Below are positions 50,340 to 59,204 of a stretch of DNA of 64,000 nt, piece by piece. Below the pieces are notes generated by a model. It worked only from the letters and a program-made list of their open reading frames with translations, was not told where the DNA came from and did not search any database. Both the position numbers and the translations under genes were made by a program. Numbering within the stretch: the stretch's first letter is position 1; every line of letters starts with the position of its first letter. The stretch covers positions 62,001 to 126,000 of the forward strand of contig CAUJSJ030000062.1 of the NCBI GenBank assembly GCA_963422775.4, written 5' to 3'. This stretch comes from Pelomonas sp963422775. GTDB taxonomy: Bacteria > Pseudomonadota > Gammaproteobacteria > Burkholderiales > Burkholderiaceae_C.

Positions 50340-50918
50340 ATGTCCGGACACGGCTTCCACGTCCACGGCCCGCACGAGCACGAGCTGGAGCATGCGGCCC
50401 AGCACGATGCCAAGGGCTTCGCCGGCCAATTGGCCGTCATCACCGCCATCCTGGCCACGCTCGGGGCCGGCTTCTCCTACATGGGCGGCGCCACGCAGGC
50501 CAATGCCGGCATCCTGAAGAACGACGCGGCCATCAAGAAGACCGAGGCCGGCAACCAGTGGAACTACTACCAGTCCAAGAGCAGCAAGCAGAACCTCGCG
50601 GAGCTGGCGCTGGAGCTGAGCCCGAGCGAAGAGGGCAAAGCCAAGTATCGCGACAAGGTCGCTCGCTACGAGAAGGAAAAGGCCGACATCAAGCTGGCGG
50701 CCGAGAAGCTGGAGGAAGAGTCCAAGCACTTCGACGAGAAGAGCGAGCAGCAGCTGCACCTGCATCACCGCTGGGCGCAGGCGACGACGGCGCTGCAGGT
50801 ATCCATCGCGCTGGCCGCCATCGCGCTGCTGACCAAGCGCCGCTGGATGGAATGGGCCACCATCGCCGCCGGCGGCATCGGCATCGTGCTGGGTGGGCTG
50901 GCCGCCGCGCACATCTGA
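50340..50918 (+). CDS. DUF4337 membrane protein
   Basis: A 192-residue protein. A His/Glu-rich N-terminus (HGFHVHGPHEHELEHAAQHD) precedes TM1 (about 30-50). A charged coiled coil (about 65-135, KTEAGNQWNYYQSKSSKQNL is the DUF4337 hallmark) and two C-terminal TM segments follow. Function unknown; the His-rich start could bind metal. Five bases after folA, so likely in the same transcript. Confidence 0.85.
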   Translation: MSGHGFHVHGPHEHELEHAAQHDAKGFAGQLAVITAILATLGAGFSYMGGATQANAGILKNDAAIKKTEAGNQWNYYQSKSSKQNLAELALELSPSEEGKAKYRDKVARYEKEKADIKLAAEKLEEESKHFDEKSEQQLHLHHRWAQATTALQVSIALAAIALLTKRRWMEWATIAAGGIGIVLGGLAAAHI

Positions 50919-50945
50919 CGTCCGCCGGGCCTAGGATGGCGGCCC

Positions 50946-51878
50946 ATGCTCCACCGCATCGACGAAGAGATCACCTTCCGCAAGCTCGAGATCCTGCTGG
51001 CCTTCATGGAGAGCGGCAATCTCGCGCGGGCGGCGGAGCGGTTGGGCATCAGCGCGGTCAGCGTGCACCGGGCGCTGCACTCGCTGGAGACCGGTACGCG
51101 CTGCAGCCTGTTCCGGCTGGAGGGCCGCAACCTGCAGCCCAATGACGCGGCCCACGCGTTGGCCGACGTGGCCCGTGAGGTGCTTCAGGCCATGGCCCAC
51201 GGCATCCGTTCCACGCGGGAGATCGCCGGCTACGCGGCCGACCGCATCCGCATCGGCTCGCTGTACTCGCTGACCAGCGGCACCGTGCCGGCCCTCATCA
51301 TGGGCCTGCGCCTGCGCAAGCCCGACATCCAGACCGAGCTGGTGCTGGGCTCCAACAGCGACCTGCTGCGCAAGCTGCGCGACGGCGCCGTGGACGCGAC
51401 GGTGATGGGCTTCCCCGAGGGCGCTGCGGATGTTGAGTCGCAGCTGCTGTTCGAGGATGAGATCTTCTTTGCCGCACCGGCCGAGTCGGCCTACGCCCGC
51501 CAGGCCGAGGTGGACCTGGGTGCCTGCGCGGACGAGCGCTTCGTGTCGCTGAACGAAGGCTATGTGACGCACGACCGCTTCGTCGATGCCTTCCGCACGG
51601 CCGGCTTCGAGCCCAATGTCGTCATGACCACCAGCGACATCTTCTCGCTGATGAACCTGGTGGGCGGCGGCATCGGCAGCACGCTGCTGCCAGGGCGGGT
51701 GCGCGGCGTGCTGCCACGCAATGTCAGCCTGATCCCGCTGGCGGCGCGCTACCAGATGCGCCAGAAGATCAGCGTCGTCTTCCTGCGCACGCGCGAGCGC
51801 GACCCCAACCTGCTGTCGCTGCTGGCGGCCTGCCGCAGCCATTCGGCCGAGCTCGAAGCCGCCAAGCCGCAGGGCTAG
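50946..51878 (+). CDS. mdcR: LysR-type regulator of malonate decarboxylase
   Basis: A 310-residue protein. The HTH region EEITFRKLEILLAFMESGNLARAAERLGISAVSVHRALHSLE closely follows MdcR proteins, with SVSVHRALHSLE as the recognition helix. The C-terminal domain (about 95-300) is a type-2 periplasmic-binding-like effector domain, presumably sensing malonate or malonyl-CoA. It is encoded 132 bases upstream of, and in the same direction as, the TRAP/mdc genes, and probably activates them. Confidence 0.85.
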   Translation: MLHRIDEEITFRKLEILLAFMESGNLARAAERLGISAVSVHRALHSLETGTRCSLFRLEGRNLQPNDAAHALADVAREVLQAMAHGIRSTREIAGYAADRIRIGSLYSLTSGTVPALIMGLRLRKPDIQTELVLGSNSDLLRKLRDGAVDATVMGFPEGAADVESQLLFEDEIFFAAPAESAYARQAEVDLGACADERFVSLNEGYVTHDRFVDAFRTAGFEPNVVMTTSDIFSLMNLVGGGIGSTLLPGRVRGVLPRNVSLIPLAARYQMRQKISVVFLRTRERDPNLLSLLAACRSHSAELEAAKPQG

Positions 51879-51882
51879 GCAA

Positions 51883-51892
51883 GGGTTAACCC
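51883..51892. promoter_or_regulatory. Palindrome gggttaaccc in the mdcR-TRAP gap
   Basis: A 10-base perfect palindrome just after the mdcR stop and about 120 bases before the TRAP genes. It might be part of a short terminator for mdcR or a LysR-type binding half-site. Too short to decide. Confidence 0.25.
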
Positions 51893-51943
51893 ACGACCGT
51901 TGCAGCCAGCGTAATGGTTGCTGTGTAAGGTTGATTGATCGTC

Positions 51944-52001
51944 CCAGGGGTCGCGCCCACACTGCGGCCGCATACCGCCATCCAAAGGCGGACACCCCTG
52001 G
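51944..52001 (+). promoter_or_regulatory. Two-stage stem-loop in the leader of the TRAP/mdc operon
   Basis: Outer arms ccaggggt (51944-51951) and acccctgg (51994-52001) are exactly complementary. Inside is a second stem ccgcc (51976-51980)/ggcgg (51987-51991). The outer right arm ends about 10 bases before the first TRAP ATG, so folding would hide the Shine-Dalgarno region (ctggagac). This could be a regulatory leader or simply a DNA operator with dyad symmetry. Confidence 0.4.
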
Positions 52002-52010
52002 AGACAAGCC

Positions 52011-53030
52011 ATGTACCTCACACGACGTCAATGGGTCGGCGCCGCCGCCGGCACCGCCGCAGCCGCCTGGTTGCCCACCGCTCAAGCCCAGTCGGGCAAC
52101 CTGAAGATCTCGCATCAGTTCCCGAGCGGTTCGCTGACCGAGGGCGACTTCCGCGACCGGCTGTGCCGCCGCTTCGCCGCCGAGGTGGAGAAGCGCACCA
52201 GCGGCGCGCTGAAGGCCTCGGTCTACCCCGGCTCGTCGCTGATGAAGACCAACGCGCAGTTCTCCGCCATGCGCAAGGGCGCGCTGGACATGAGCCTGGT
52301 GCCGCTGTCCTATGCCGGCGGCGAGGTGGCCGAGACCAACGCCGGCCTGATGCCGGCCCTGGTGCCCAGCTATGAGCAGGGTGCGGCCTGGAAGACGGCC
52401 GAGGTGGGCAAGCTGCTGTCCAAGGTGCTGGACGACAAGGGCGTGCTCATCGTCAGCTGGGTCTGGCAGGCCGGCGGCGTGGCCAGCCGTGCGCGGCCGC
52501 TGGTGACGCCCGACGACGCCAAGGGCCTGAAGGTGCGCGGCGGCAGCCGCGAGATGGACATGATGCTCAAGCAGGCCGGCGCCTCGGTCATCACGCTGCC
52601 GTCCAACGAGATCTACGCGGCGATGCAGACCGGCGCCATGGACGCGGCCATGACCTCGTCCACCAGCTTCATCTCCTTCAAGCTCGAGGAGATCGCCAAG
52701 CACCTGACCTCGGGCCGCCAGCGCACCTACTGGTTCATGTTCGAGCCGCTGATGATCTCCAAGAAGGTCTTCAACAAGCTGCCCAAGGCGCAGCAGGACA
52801 TCGTCATGGCCGTGGGCGCCGAGCTGGAGGTGTTTGCACGTGACGCCGCCAAGGCCGACGACCTGGCCGCGGCCGACATCTACGCCAAGGCCGGTGCCAA
52901 GGTCTACGACATGGACGAGGCGACGCTGAAGAAGTGGCAGGGCATCGCACGCGACACCGCGTGGAAGGACTTCGGCGAGAAGAACGAGTCCTGCGCGGCC
53001 ATCCTCAAGGCCGCGCAGAAGCTGCTGTGA
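52011..53030 (+). CDS. TRAP transporter solute-binding protein (DctP type), malonate uptake
   Basis: A 339-residue protein. A twin-arginine-like signal (TRRQWVGAAAGTAAAAW) is cut near residue 27. The DctP fold is shown by LKISHQFPSGSLTEGDFRDRLCRRFAAEVEKRT, PLVTPDDAKGLKVRG and EIYAAMQTGAMDAAMTSSTSF. It should capture the substrate in the periplasm for the two membrane subunits that follow. Because mdc genes follow on the same strand, malonate or a related dicarboxylate is the probable ligand. Confidence 0.9.
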   Translation: MYLTRRQWVGAAAGTAAAAWLPTAQAQSGNLKISHQFPSGSLTEGDFRDRLCRRFAAEVEKRTSGALKASVYPGSSLMKTNAQFSAMRKGALDMSLVPLSYAGGEVAETNAGLMPALVPSYEQGAAWKTAEVGKLLSKVLDDKGVLIVSWVWQAGGVASRARPLVTPDDAKGLKVRGGSREMDMMLKQAGASVITLPSNEIYAAMQTGAMDAAMTSSTSFISFKLEEIAKHLTSGRQRTYWFMFEPLMISKKVFNKLPKAQQDIVMAVGAELEVFARDAAKADDLAAADIYAKAGAKVYDMDEATLKKWQGIARDTAWKDFGEKNESCAAILKAAQKLL

Positions 53031-53040
53031 TGGCAAAGCC

Positions 53041-53613
53041 ATGAGTCATGCCATCGACAGTGGCCCGGCGGTCGTCCGCATCGACCCCGACACGCCCGCC
53101 TTCCTCAGGCCCCTGGCGCACGCGCTGCAGTGGCTGAACCATGCGCTGATCGTGCTGGGCATGCTGGCCCTGCTGGTGGCCTCCTGCGTGCTGACCTACA
53201 GCGTCGTGTCGCGCTACGTGATGAAGGCGTCGACGGACTGGCAGGACGAAGCCGCCGTGTTCTGCCTCGTCGGCGCCACCTTCCTGTGCGGTGCCTTCGT
53301 GCAGTCGCTGCGCGGGCATGTCGGCATCGAGGCCATTGCCGGCCTGCTGCCTCGCTCGGTCAACCGCCTGCGCCTGGCGCTGGTGGACCTGATGGGCACC
53401 GCCTTCTGCGCCTTCTTTGCGTGGAAGTCCTGGACGCTGTTCCACGAGGCCTGGGCCGAGGGCCAGACCACCTCGTCCTCCTGGGCGCCGCCGCTGTGGA
53501 TTCCCTACGGCCTGATGGCCCTGGGCATGACGCTGCTGAGCCTGCAGTTGCTGGTGCAGCTCACGGCACGCATCAACGGCCTCTTCAAACCCAGTCAAGG
53601 AGCCGCAGCATGA
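53041..53613 (+). CDS. TRAP transporter small membrane subunit (DctQ type)
   Basis: A 190-residue protein with four TM segments (about 38-60, 72-95, 110-130, 150-175). The DctQ pattern VVSRYVMKASTDWQDEAAVFCLVGATFLCG is clear. It forms the membrane complex with the large subunit, whose ATG overlaps this stop. Part of the three-gene TRAP set feeding malonate decarboxylase. Confidence 0.9.
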   Translation: MSHAIDSGPAVVRIDPDTPAFLRPLAHALQWLNHALIVLGMLALLVASCVLTYSVVSRYVMKASTDWQDEAAVFCLVGATFLCGAFVQSLRGHVGIEAIAGLLPRSVNRLRLALVDLMGTAFCAFFAWKSWTLFHEAWAEGQTTSSSWAPPLWIPYGLMALGMTLLSLQLLVQLTARINGLFKPSQGAAA

Positions 53614-54971
53614 GCATGCTCGCCTTTGGTTCGCTGTTCGGCGTCGTCACGCTGCTGTTCATGTTCTCGGGCGCGCCCATCGCGTTCGCGCTTGGCAGCG
53701 TCGCGGTGCTGTTCATGGCCTTCTTCATGCCGGCGTCGGCGCTGGACACGGTCACGCAGAACGTCTACGAGGAGATGGCCAGCATCACGCTGCTGTCCAT
53801 TCCCCTCTTCATCCTGAAGGGCGCGGCCATCGGCAAGTCACGCGCGGGGCAGGACCTGTACGCGGCGATGCACGTGTGGATGGGCCGCATCCCCGGCGGG
53901 CTGGGCATTGCCAATGTCTTCGCCTGCGCGCTGTTCGCGGCCATGGCCGGCTCCAGTCCGGCCACCTGCTCGGCCATCGGCAGCGCCGGCATCCCGGAGA
54001 TGCGCAAGCGCGGCTATTCGCCCGGTTTTGCGGCCGGCATCATCGCGGCGGGTGGCACGCTGGGCATCCTGCTGCCGCCGTCCATCACGATGATCCTGTA
54101 CGCGGTGGCGGCCGAGCAGTCGCTGGGCCGGCTGTTCCTCGCGGGCATCATGCCGGGCCTGCTGCTGGTCGGCTTGTTCGCGGCCTATGCGGCCTTTCGC
54201 TACCGCAAGGAATACGCGCTGGCCGAGGCCGAGTTCAAGCGCACCGGTACCGCCTCGGCGCTGCTCGCCAACGAGACCTTCACGCACCGCCAGAAGTTCG
54301 AGATGCTGCCGCGCGTGGTGCCCTTCGTGCTGCTGCTGATCGGCGTCATGGTGGCGCTGTACGGCGGCTTTGCGACGCCGTCCGAGACCGCGGGCCTCGG
54401 CGCCCTGCTGGCGCTGGCGCTGATCGCCGTCATCTACGGCGTGTGGCGCCCGAAGGACGTGGCGCCCATCCTCACGTCGACGCTGAAGGAGTCGACCATG
54501 CTGATGTTCATCATCGGCATGTCGCTGCTGTTCTCCTACGTGATGAGCTATCTGCACATCAGCCAGTCGACGGCGGAGTGGATCGTCGGCATGCAGCTGT
54601 CCAAGTGGGTCCTGCTGGCGGCGGTGCTGCTGATGGTCATCCTGCTGGGCTTCTTCCTGCCGCCGGTCAGCATCATCCTGATGACGGCGCCCATCATCCT
54701 GCCGCCGCTGAAGGCCGCCGGGTTCGACCTGATCTGGTTCGGCATCCTGATGACCATCGTCATGGAGACCGGCCTCATCCACCCGCCCGTGGGGCTGAAC
54801 ATCTTCGTCATCAAGAACATCGCGCCCGACATCGACCTCAAGGACATCATCTGGGGCGTGCTGCCCTTCGTCGTGTTGATGCTGCTGGCGGTGCTGCTCA
54901 TCTGCATCTTCCCGGGCATTGCCACCGGCCTGCCCGACGCCGTCATGGGTGTCGTCGGCGCGGCACGCTGA
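53610..54971 (+). CDS. TRAP transporter large permease subunit (DctM type)
   Basis: A 453-residue, about 12-TM protein from ATG 53610. Family blocks include SIPLFILKGAAIGKSRAGQDLY, AMAGSSPATCSAIGSAGIPEM, GFAAGIIAAGGTLGILLPPSI and GLIHPPVGLNIFVI. It couples substrate movement to the sodium gradient. It overlaps the small subunit gene by 4 bases and is followed 10 bases later by mdcA, which ties transport to malonate breakdown. Confidence 0.93.
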   Translation: MSMLAFGSLFGVVTLLFMFSGAPIAFALGSVAVLFMAFFMPASALDTVTQNVYEEMASITLLSIPLFILKGAAIGKSRAGQDLYAAMHVWMGRIPGGLGIANVFACALFAAMAGSSPATCSAIGSAGIPEMRKRGYSPGFAAGIIAAGGTLGILLPPSITMILYAVAAEQSLGRLFLAGIMPGLLLVGLFAAYAAFRYRKEYALAEAEFKRTGTASALLANETFTHRQKFEMLPRVVPFVLLLIGVMVALYGGFATPSETAGLGALLALALIAVIYGVWRPKDVAPILTSTLKESTMLMFIIGMSLLFSYVMSYLHISQSTAEWIVGMQLSKWVLLAAVLLMVILLGFFLPPVSIILMTAPIILPPLKAAGFDLIWFGILMTIVMETGLIHPPVGLNIFVIKNIAPDIDLKDIIWGVLPFVVLMLLAVLLICIFPGIATGLPDAVMGVVGAAR

Positions 54972-54981
54972 GGGAACGACG

Positions 54982-56652
54982 ATGAACGCTCCCGCCTGGA
55001 ACTTGCGCGACCGCCAGCGCCGCGAACGCAAGGCTCGCGTGGCCGAGGCCCTCGGCCCGCGGCTGCAGGGCCGGCGCGTGGCGACCGACGCCGTCGTCCC
55101 GCTGCTGGAGGCCGTGCTGGAACCCGGCGACCGCGTCTGCCTGGAGGGCAACAACCAGAAGCAGGCCGACTTCCTGGCCCAGGCGCTGACGCAGGTGGAC
55201 CCGCAGCGCGTGCGCGACCTGCACATGGTGCAGTCCGTGCTGGCCCTGCCCGAGCACCTGGACGTCTTCGAGAGCGGCATCGCGAAGCGGCTGGATTTCT
55301 CCTTCTCCGGCCCGCAAGGCGCGCGCCTGGCCAAGCTGGTCAGCAGCGGCGGCATCGAGATCGGCGCCATCCACACCTACCTGGAACTCTTCGCGCGCTA
55401 CTTCGTCGACCTGACGCCCAAGGTCGCCCTCGTCGCCGCCCACGCCGCGGACGCGCAAGGCAATCTCTACACCGGCCCGAACACCGAGGACACGCCCGCC
55501 ATCGTCGAGGCCACGGCCTTCTCGGGTGGCATCGTCATCGCCCAGGTCAACGAGATCGTGGACGTGCTGCCGCGCATCGACATTCCTGCCGACTGGGTGG
55601 ACTTCGTCGTGCCCGCGCCTCGCCCCAACCTTGTCGAGCCGCTGTTCACCCGCGACCCGGCGCAGATCAGCGAGATCCAGGTGCTGATGGCCATGATGGC
55701 CATCAAGGGCATCTACGCCGAGTACGGCGTGCAGCGCCTGAACCACGGCATCGGCTTCGACACGGCGGCCATCGAATTGCTGCTGCCAACCTACGGCGAG
55801 TCCCTCGGCTTGAAGGGCAAGATCTGCAAGCACTGGGCGCTGAACCCGCACCCTGCCCTCATTCCCGCCATCGAGGCTGGCTGGGTCGAGTCCATCCACT
55901 CCTTTGGCTCCGAGCTGGGCATGGAGGACTACATCCGCGCCCGCTCCGACATCTTCTTCACCGGTGCCGACGGCAGCCTGCGCAGCAACCGCGCCTTCTG
56001 CCAGGCCGCCGGCCATTACGCCTGTGACCTCTTCATCGGCTCCACGCTGCAGATCGATCTGCAGGGCAACAGCTCCACGGCCACGCTGGGCCGCATCACC
56101 GGCTTTGGCGGCGCGCCCAACATGGGCGCCGACGCGCGCGGGCGGCGGCACGCCAGCCCGGCCTGGCTGAAGGCCGGCCGCGAGGCCCGCGATGGCCGGC
56201 TCGGTGCTGCCGGCACGCCGCGCGGCCAGAAGCTGGTGGTGCAGATGGTGGAGACCTTCCGCGAGCACATGCAGCCCGCGTTTGTCGAACGGCTCGACGC
56301 CTGGACGTTGCAGGAGCAGGCCGCCATGGCCCTGCCGCCGATCATGATCTATGGCGACGACGTCAGCCACATCCTGACCGAGGAAGGCATCGCCAACCTG
56401 CTGCTGTGCCGCAGCGACGAGGAGCGCGAGCAGGCCATCCGCGGCGTGGCCGGCTACACGGCCGTCGGCCTGGCGCGCGATGCCCGCATGGTGGAGAACC
56501 TGCGCGACCGCGGCGTCATCAAGCGCCCTGCCGACCTCGGCATCGACCCGCGCGACGCCACGCGCAACCTGCTCGCCGCGCGCAGCATGCGCGACCTCGT
56601 GCGCGCCTCGGGCGGCCTGTACAGCCCACCCAAGCGTTTCCGCAACTGGTGA
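54982..56652 (+). CDS. mdcA: Malonate decarboxylase, alpha subunit (acetyl-S-ACP:malonate ACP transferase)
   Basis: A 556-residue protein of normal length. CLEGNNQKQADFLAQAL, FSFSGPQGARLAKLV, HAADAQGNLYTGPNTEDTPA, RLNHGIGFDTAAIELLLP and IMIYGDDVSHILTEEGIANLL are typical of MdcA. It swaps acetyl for malonyl on the carrier protein MdcC. First gene of mdcACDEGBH; the ATG at 54982 is 10 bases after the TRAP permease. Confidence 0.96.
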   Translation: MNAPAWNLRDRQRRERKARVAEALGPRLQGRRVATDAVVPLLEAVLEPGDRVCLEGNNQKQADFLAQALTQVDPQRVRDLHMVQSVLALPEHLDVFESGIAKRLDFSFSGPQGARLAKLVSSGGIEIGAIHTYLELFARYFVDLTPKVALVAAHAADAQGNLYTGPNTEDTPAIVEATAFSGGIVIAQVNEIVDVLPRIDIPADWVDFVVPAPRPNLVEPLFTRDPAQISEIQVLMAMMAIKGIYAEYGVQRLNHGIGFDTAAIELLLPTYGESLGLKGKICKHWALNPHPALIPAIEAGWVESIHSFGSELGMEDYIRARSDIFFTGADGSLRSNRAFCQAAGHYACDLFIGSTLQIDLQGNSSTATLGRITGFGGAPNMGADARGRRHASPAWLKAGREARDGRLGAAGTPRGQKLVVQMVETFREHMQPAFVERLDAWTLQEQAAMALPPIMIYGDDVSHILTEEGIANLLLCRSDEEREQAIRGVAGYTAVGLARDARMVENLRDRGVIKRPADLGIDPRDATRNLLAARSMRDLVRASGGLYSPPKRFRNW

Positions 56653-56659
56653 GGACAAG

Positions 56660-56977
56660 ATGACCACCCCTGGCCTCGAAACCCTGGACTACGCCTTCAC
56701 CGGCACGCGGCCGGCTGGCGCCTTCACGCCGGTGCTCGTCGGCGTGGTCGGCTCCGGCAATCTGGAAGTGCTGCTGGAACCCGCGGCCGGCAGCGACTGC
56801 CGCGTGCACATCGAAACCTCGGCACGCGGCTTCGGCACTATCTGGTCGGCCGTCGTCAGCGACTTCCACCAGCGCCATCAGCTTGCCGGCGTGCTGCTGT
56901 CCATCCACGACATGGGCGCCACGCCCGCCGTCGTCAGCCTGCGGCTGGACCAGGCCGCGCAGGAGCTGAAGCCATGA
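56660..56977 (+). CDS. mdcC: Malonate decarboxylase acyl carrier protein (delta subunit)
   Basis: A 105-residue protein starting MTTPGLETLDYAF. VGSGNLEVLLEP contains the Ser (S32) that carries the 2'-(5''-triphosphoribosyl)-3'-dephospho-CoA prosthetic group. The C-terminal LLSIHDMGATPAVVSLRL matches MdcC. It overlaps mdcD by 4 bases. Confidence 0.95.
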   Translation: MTTPGLETLDYAFTGTRPAGAFTPVLVGVVGSGNLEVLLEPAAGSDCRVHIETSARGFGTIWSAVVSDFHQRHQLAGVLLSIHDMGATPAVVSLRLDQAAQELKP

Positions 56978-57834
56978 TCTCGTTTGCAGAATGCTCGGCG
57001 CGCGAACGACTGGCCGGGGTTGTCGATGCCGGCAGCTTCCACGAATGGCTGCCGCCTGCCATGCGGCTGACCAGCCCGCATCTCGCCCAGCTTGGCGTGC
57101 CCTCCTCGTTCGACGACGGCGTGGCCATCGGCCGTGCCACGCTGGCGGGCCAGACCATCTTCGTCGCTGCCCAGGAGGGCGAGTTCATGGGCGGCGGCGT
57201 CGGCGAGGTGCACGGCGCCAAGCTCGTCGGCCTGATGAAGCGCGCGCTGCGCGACAAACCACGCGCGGTGCTGCTGCTGACCGAGTCCGGCGGCGTGCGG
57301 CTGCACGAAGCCAACGCCGGTCTCATCGCGGTGTCCGAGGTCATGCGCGCGCTGCTCGACGTGCGCGCTGCCGGCATCCCCGTCATCGTGCTGATCGGTG
57401 GCGCCAATGGCTGCTTCGGCGGCATGGGCATCGTGGCGCGCTGCGCCGACCACATCGTCATGAGCGACCTGGGGCGTCTGGCCATGTCCGGCCCCGAGGT
57501 CATCGAGGCCTCGCACGGCGTCGAGGAGTACGACTCGCGCGACCGGGCGCTGGTCTGGCGCACCACCGGCGGCAAGCACCGCTGGCTGACCGGCGACTGC
57601 GACATGCTGGTGGAAGACGAGGTGGCAGCCTTTCGCGCGGCGGCCATCGCGGCGCTGGATTGCGCGAAGCCGGTCACCCTCGCCTTGCTCGAAGCCGAGC
57701 ACGCCCGCATGACCGCACGCCTGGCCTTCGACGGTGCCGAGGCCTTGGCCCTGTGGGCCGCGCTGGGCGTCGAGAACGCCGCCCACGTGCCCGACCTGGA
57801 CGTGGCCGGCGTGCTGGCTCTGGGAGCCCACTGA
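56974..57834 (+). CDS. mdcD: Malonate decarboxylase beta subunit
   Basis: A 286-residue crotonase-like carboxyltransferase-fold protein: GEFMGGGVGEVHGAKLVGLM, LTESGGVRLHEANAGL, GGANGCFGGMGIVARC, SDLGRLAMSGPEVIEA. With MdcE it decarboxylates malonyl-S-ACP to acetyl-S-ACP. It overlaps mdcC and abuts mdcE (TGATG). Confidence 0.96.
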   Translation: MISFAECSARERLAGVVDAGSFHEWLPPAMRLTSPHLAQLGVPSSFDDGVAIGRATLAGQTIFVAAQEGEFMGGGVGEVHGAKLVGLMKRALRDKPRAVLLLTESGGVRLHEANAGLIAVSEVMRALLDVRAAGIPVIVLIGGANGCFGGMGIVARCADHIVMSDLGRLAMSGPEVIEASHGVEEYDSRDRALVWRTTGGKHRWLTGDCDMLVEDEVAAFRAAAIAALDCAKPVTLALLEAEHARMTARLAFDGAEALALWAALGVENAAHVPDLDVAGVLALGAH

Positions 57835-58535
57835 TGGACTGGCAGACCCTGGCAACCCAGCTCTTCGGCGCCGACCACGGCATCGAGCGCGATGGCGATT
57901 TCCTGCGCGGCGAGGTCGAGTTCGACGGCGAACCCATCACCGTCATCGGCACCACCGACCACGCACCCATCGGCGTGCAGCTCGCGCTGACGCAAGCCCG
58001 CGCCGTGCTCGACACGATGACGCAGCACCCCGGCCGTGCCCTGCTGCTGCTGATCGACACGCAAGGCCAGCAGCTGCGTCGCCGCGACGAGCTGCTGGGC
58101 ATCAACCGCGCGATGGCCCACCTCGGCATGTGCATCGACCTCGCGCGCCGCCGCGGCCACCGCGTGCTGGGCCTCGTCTACGACCAGGCGCTGTCCGGCG
58201 GCTTCATCACCTCCGGCCTCATCGCCGACGCCTGCGACGCCCTGCCCGAGGCCGAGATCCGCGTCATGCGGCTGCCGGCCATGGCCCGCGTCACCAAGCT
58301 GCCCGAGGCACTGCTGGCTGCGCTCTCCGAGTCCAACCCCGTGTTCGCGCCCGGCGTGGGCAACTACGTCGCCATGGGCGGCGTGCGCCGGCTCTGGCAG
58401 GGCGATCTGGCCCAGGCGCTGCGCGAGGCGCTGGCCGACGCGCCGACGCAGGACCGCCGGGCCGACGACGGCGCAGCACGCGGCGGGAGACGCCTGGCCG
58501 CCAGCGTCGCCCAGCAAGTGCTCGACGCCGCCTGA
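57834..58535 (+). CDS. mdcE: Malonate decarboxylase gamma subunit
   Basis: A 233-residue protein; the ATG at 57834 overlaps the mdcD stop by one base. LLLLIDTQGQQLRRRDELLGINRAMAHL, ALSGGFITSGLIAD and VFAPGVGNYVAMGGV match MdcE. Second half of the decarboxylase active site. The C-terminus is slightly rich in Arg/Ala but otherwise normal. Confidence 0.95.
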   Translation: MDWQTLATQLFGADHGIERDGDFLRGEVEFDGEPITVIGTTDHAPIGVQLALTQARAVLDTMTQHPGRALLLLIDTQGQQLRRRDELLGINRAMAHLGMCIDLARRRGHRVLGLVYDQALSGGFITSGLIADACDALPEAEIRVMRLPAMARVTKLPEALLAALSESNPVFAPGVGNYVAMGGVRRLWQGDLAQALREALADAPTQDRRADDGAARGGRRLAASVAQQVLDAA

Positions 58536-58541
58536 CGCGCC

Positions 58542-59204
58542 ATGACGCCGGTGCACCGCCACCAGATCGCCTGGCTGTCACGCGAGGGTTGGCAGCAGGT
58601 GCAGGACCGCCACTGGGACGCCCAGGCGCGCGACTGCCTGCGGCACTGGGCGGCGCGGCGCCTGCCCGTTGTCGTCACGCGCCAGCCTGAGGACGGCTGC
58701 CACCTGGCGCTCGGCCTGTGTGCGCCGCAACGCTGGCAGCGCCGCCGCATCGCGCTGCAGGTGGCGTTGTCGGAGGTGCTGTATTTCGACGAGTTCCCGC
58801 GCCTGGAGCAGCTCATCACCCAGCTGCCGCCGGCCGCCCGCGTGCCGGCACGCCGGCTCGCCGCCACGCTGCAGGCCAGCGGCACGACGGCGCGCGTCTA
58901 CGGCAGCCATGGCTGGCGCTACCTGACCGGGCTCAACCACCTGCGCGACGGCTCGGACCTGGACCTCTGGGTGGGGGTGACCGACGCCGAGCAGGCCGAT
59001 GCGGTAGCCGCCGCGCTGAATGACTTTGCCGCGCCGACGCGGTTGGACGGCGAGCTGGTGTTTGCTGGCGACGCCGCCGTCGCCTGGCGTGAATGGCGGG
59101 CCTGGCGCGAGGGCGACGTGCGCGCCCTGCTCGTGAAACGCCTGCATGGCGCCTCGACGGTCACGTCGACCGAGCTGTTCGACGGCGTCGAGGTGGCCGC
59201 ATGA
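58542..59204 (+). CDS. mdcG: Malonate decarboxylase holo-ACP synthase (phosphoribosyl-dephospho-CoA transferase)
   Basis: A 220-residue nucleotidyltransferase: YGSHGWRYLTGLNHLRDGSDLDLW holds the GS...D.D metal motif. N-terminal HRHQIAWLS and central LPVVVTRQ are usual in MdcG. It attaches the prosthetic group made by MdcB onto the MdcC serine. It overlaps mdcB by 4 bases. Confidence 0.93.
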   Translation: MTPVHRHQIAWLSREGWQQVQDRHWDAQARDCLRHWAARRLPVVVTRQPEDGCHLALGLCAPQRWQRRRIALQVALSEVLYFDEFPRLEQLITQLPPAARVPARRLAATLQASGTTARVYGSHGWRYLTGLNHLRDGSDLDLWVGVTDAEQADAVAAALNDFAAPTRLDGELVFAGDAAVAWREWRAWREGDVRALLVKRLHGASTVTSTELFDGVEVAA

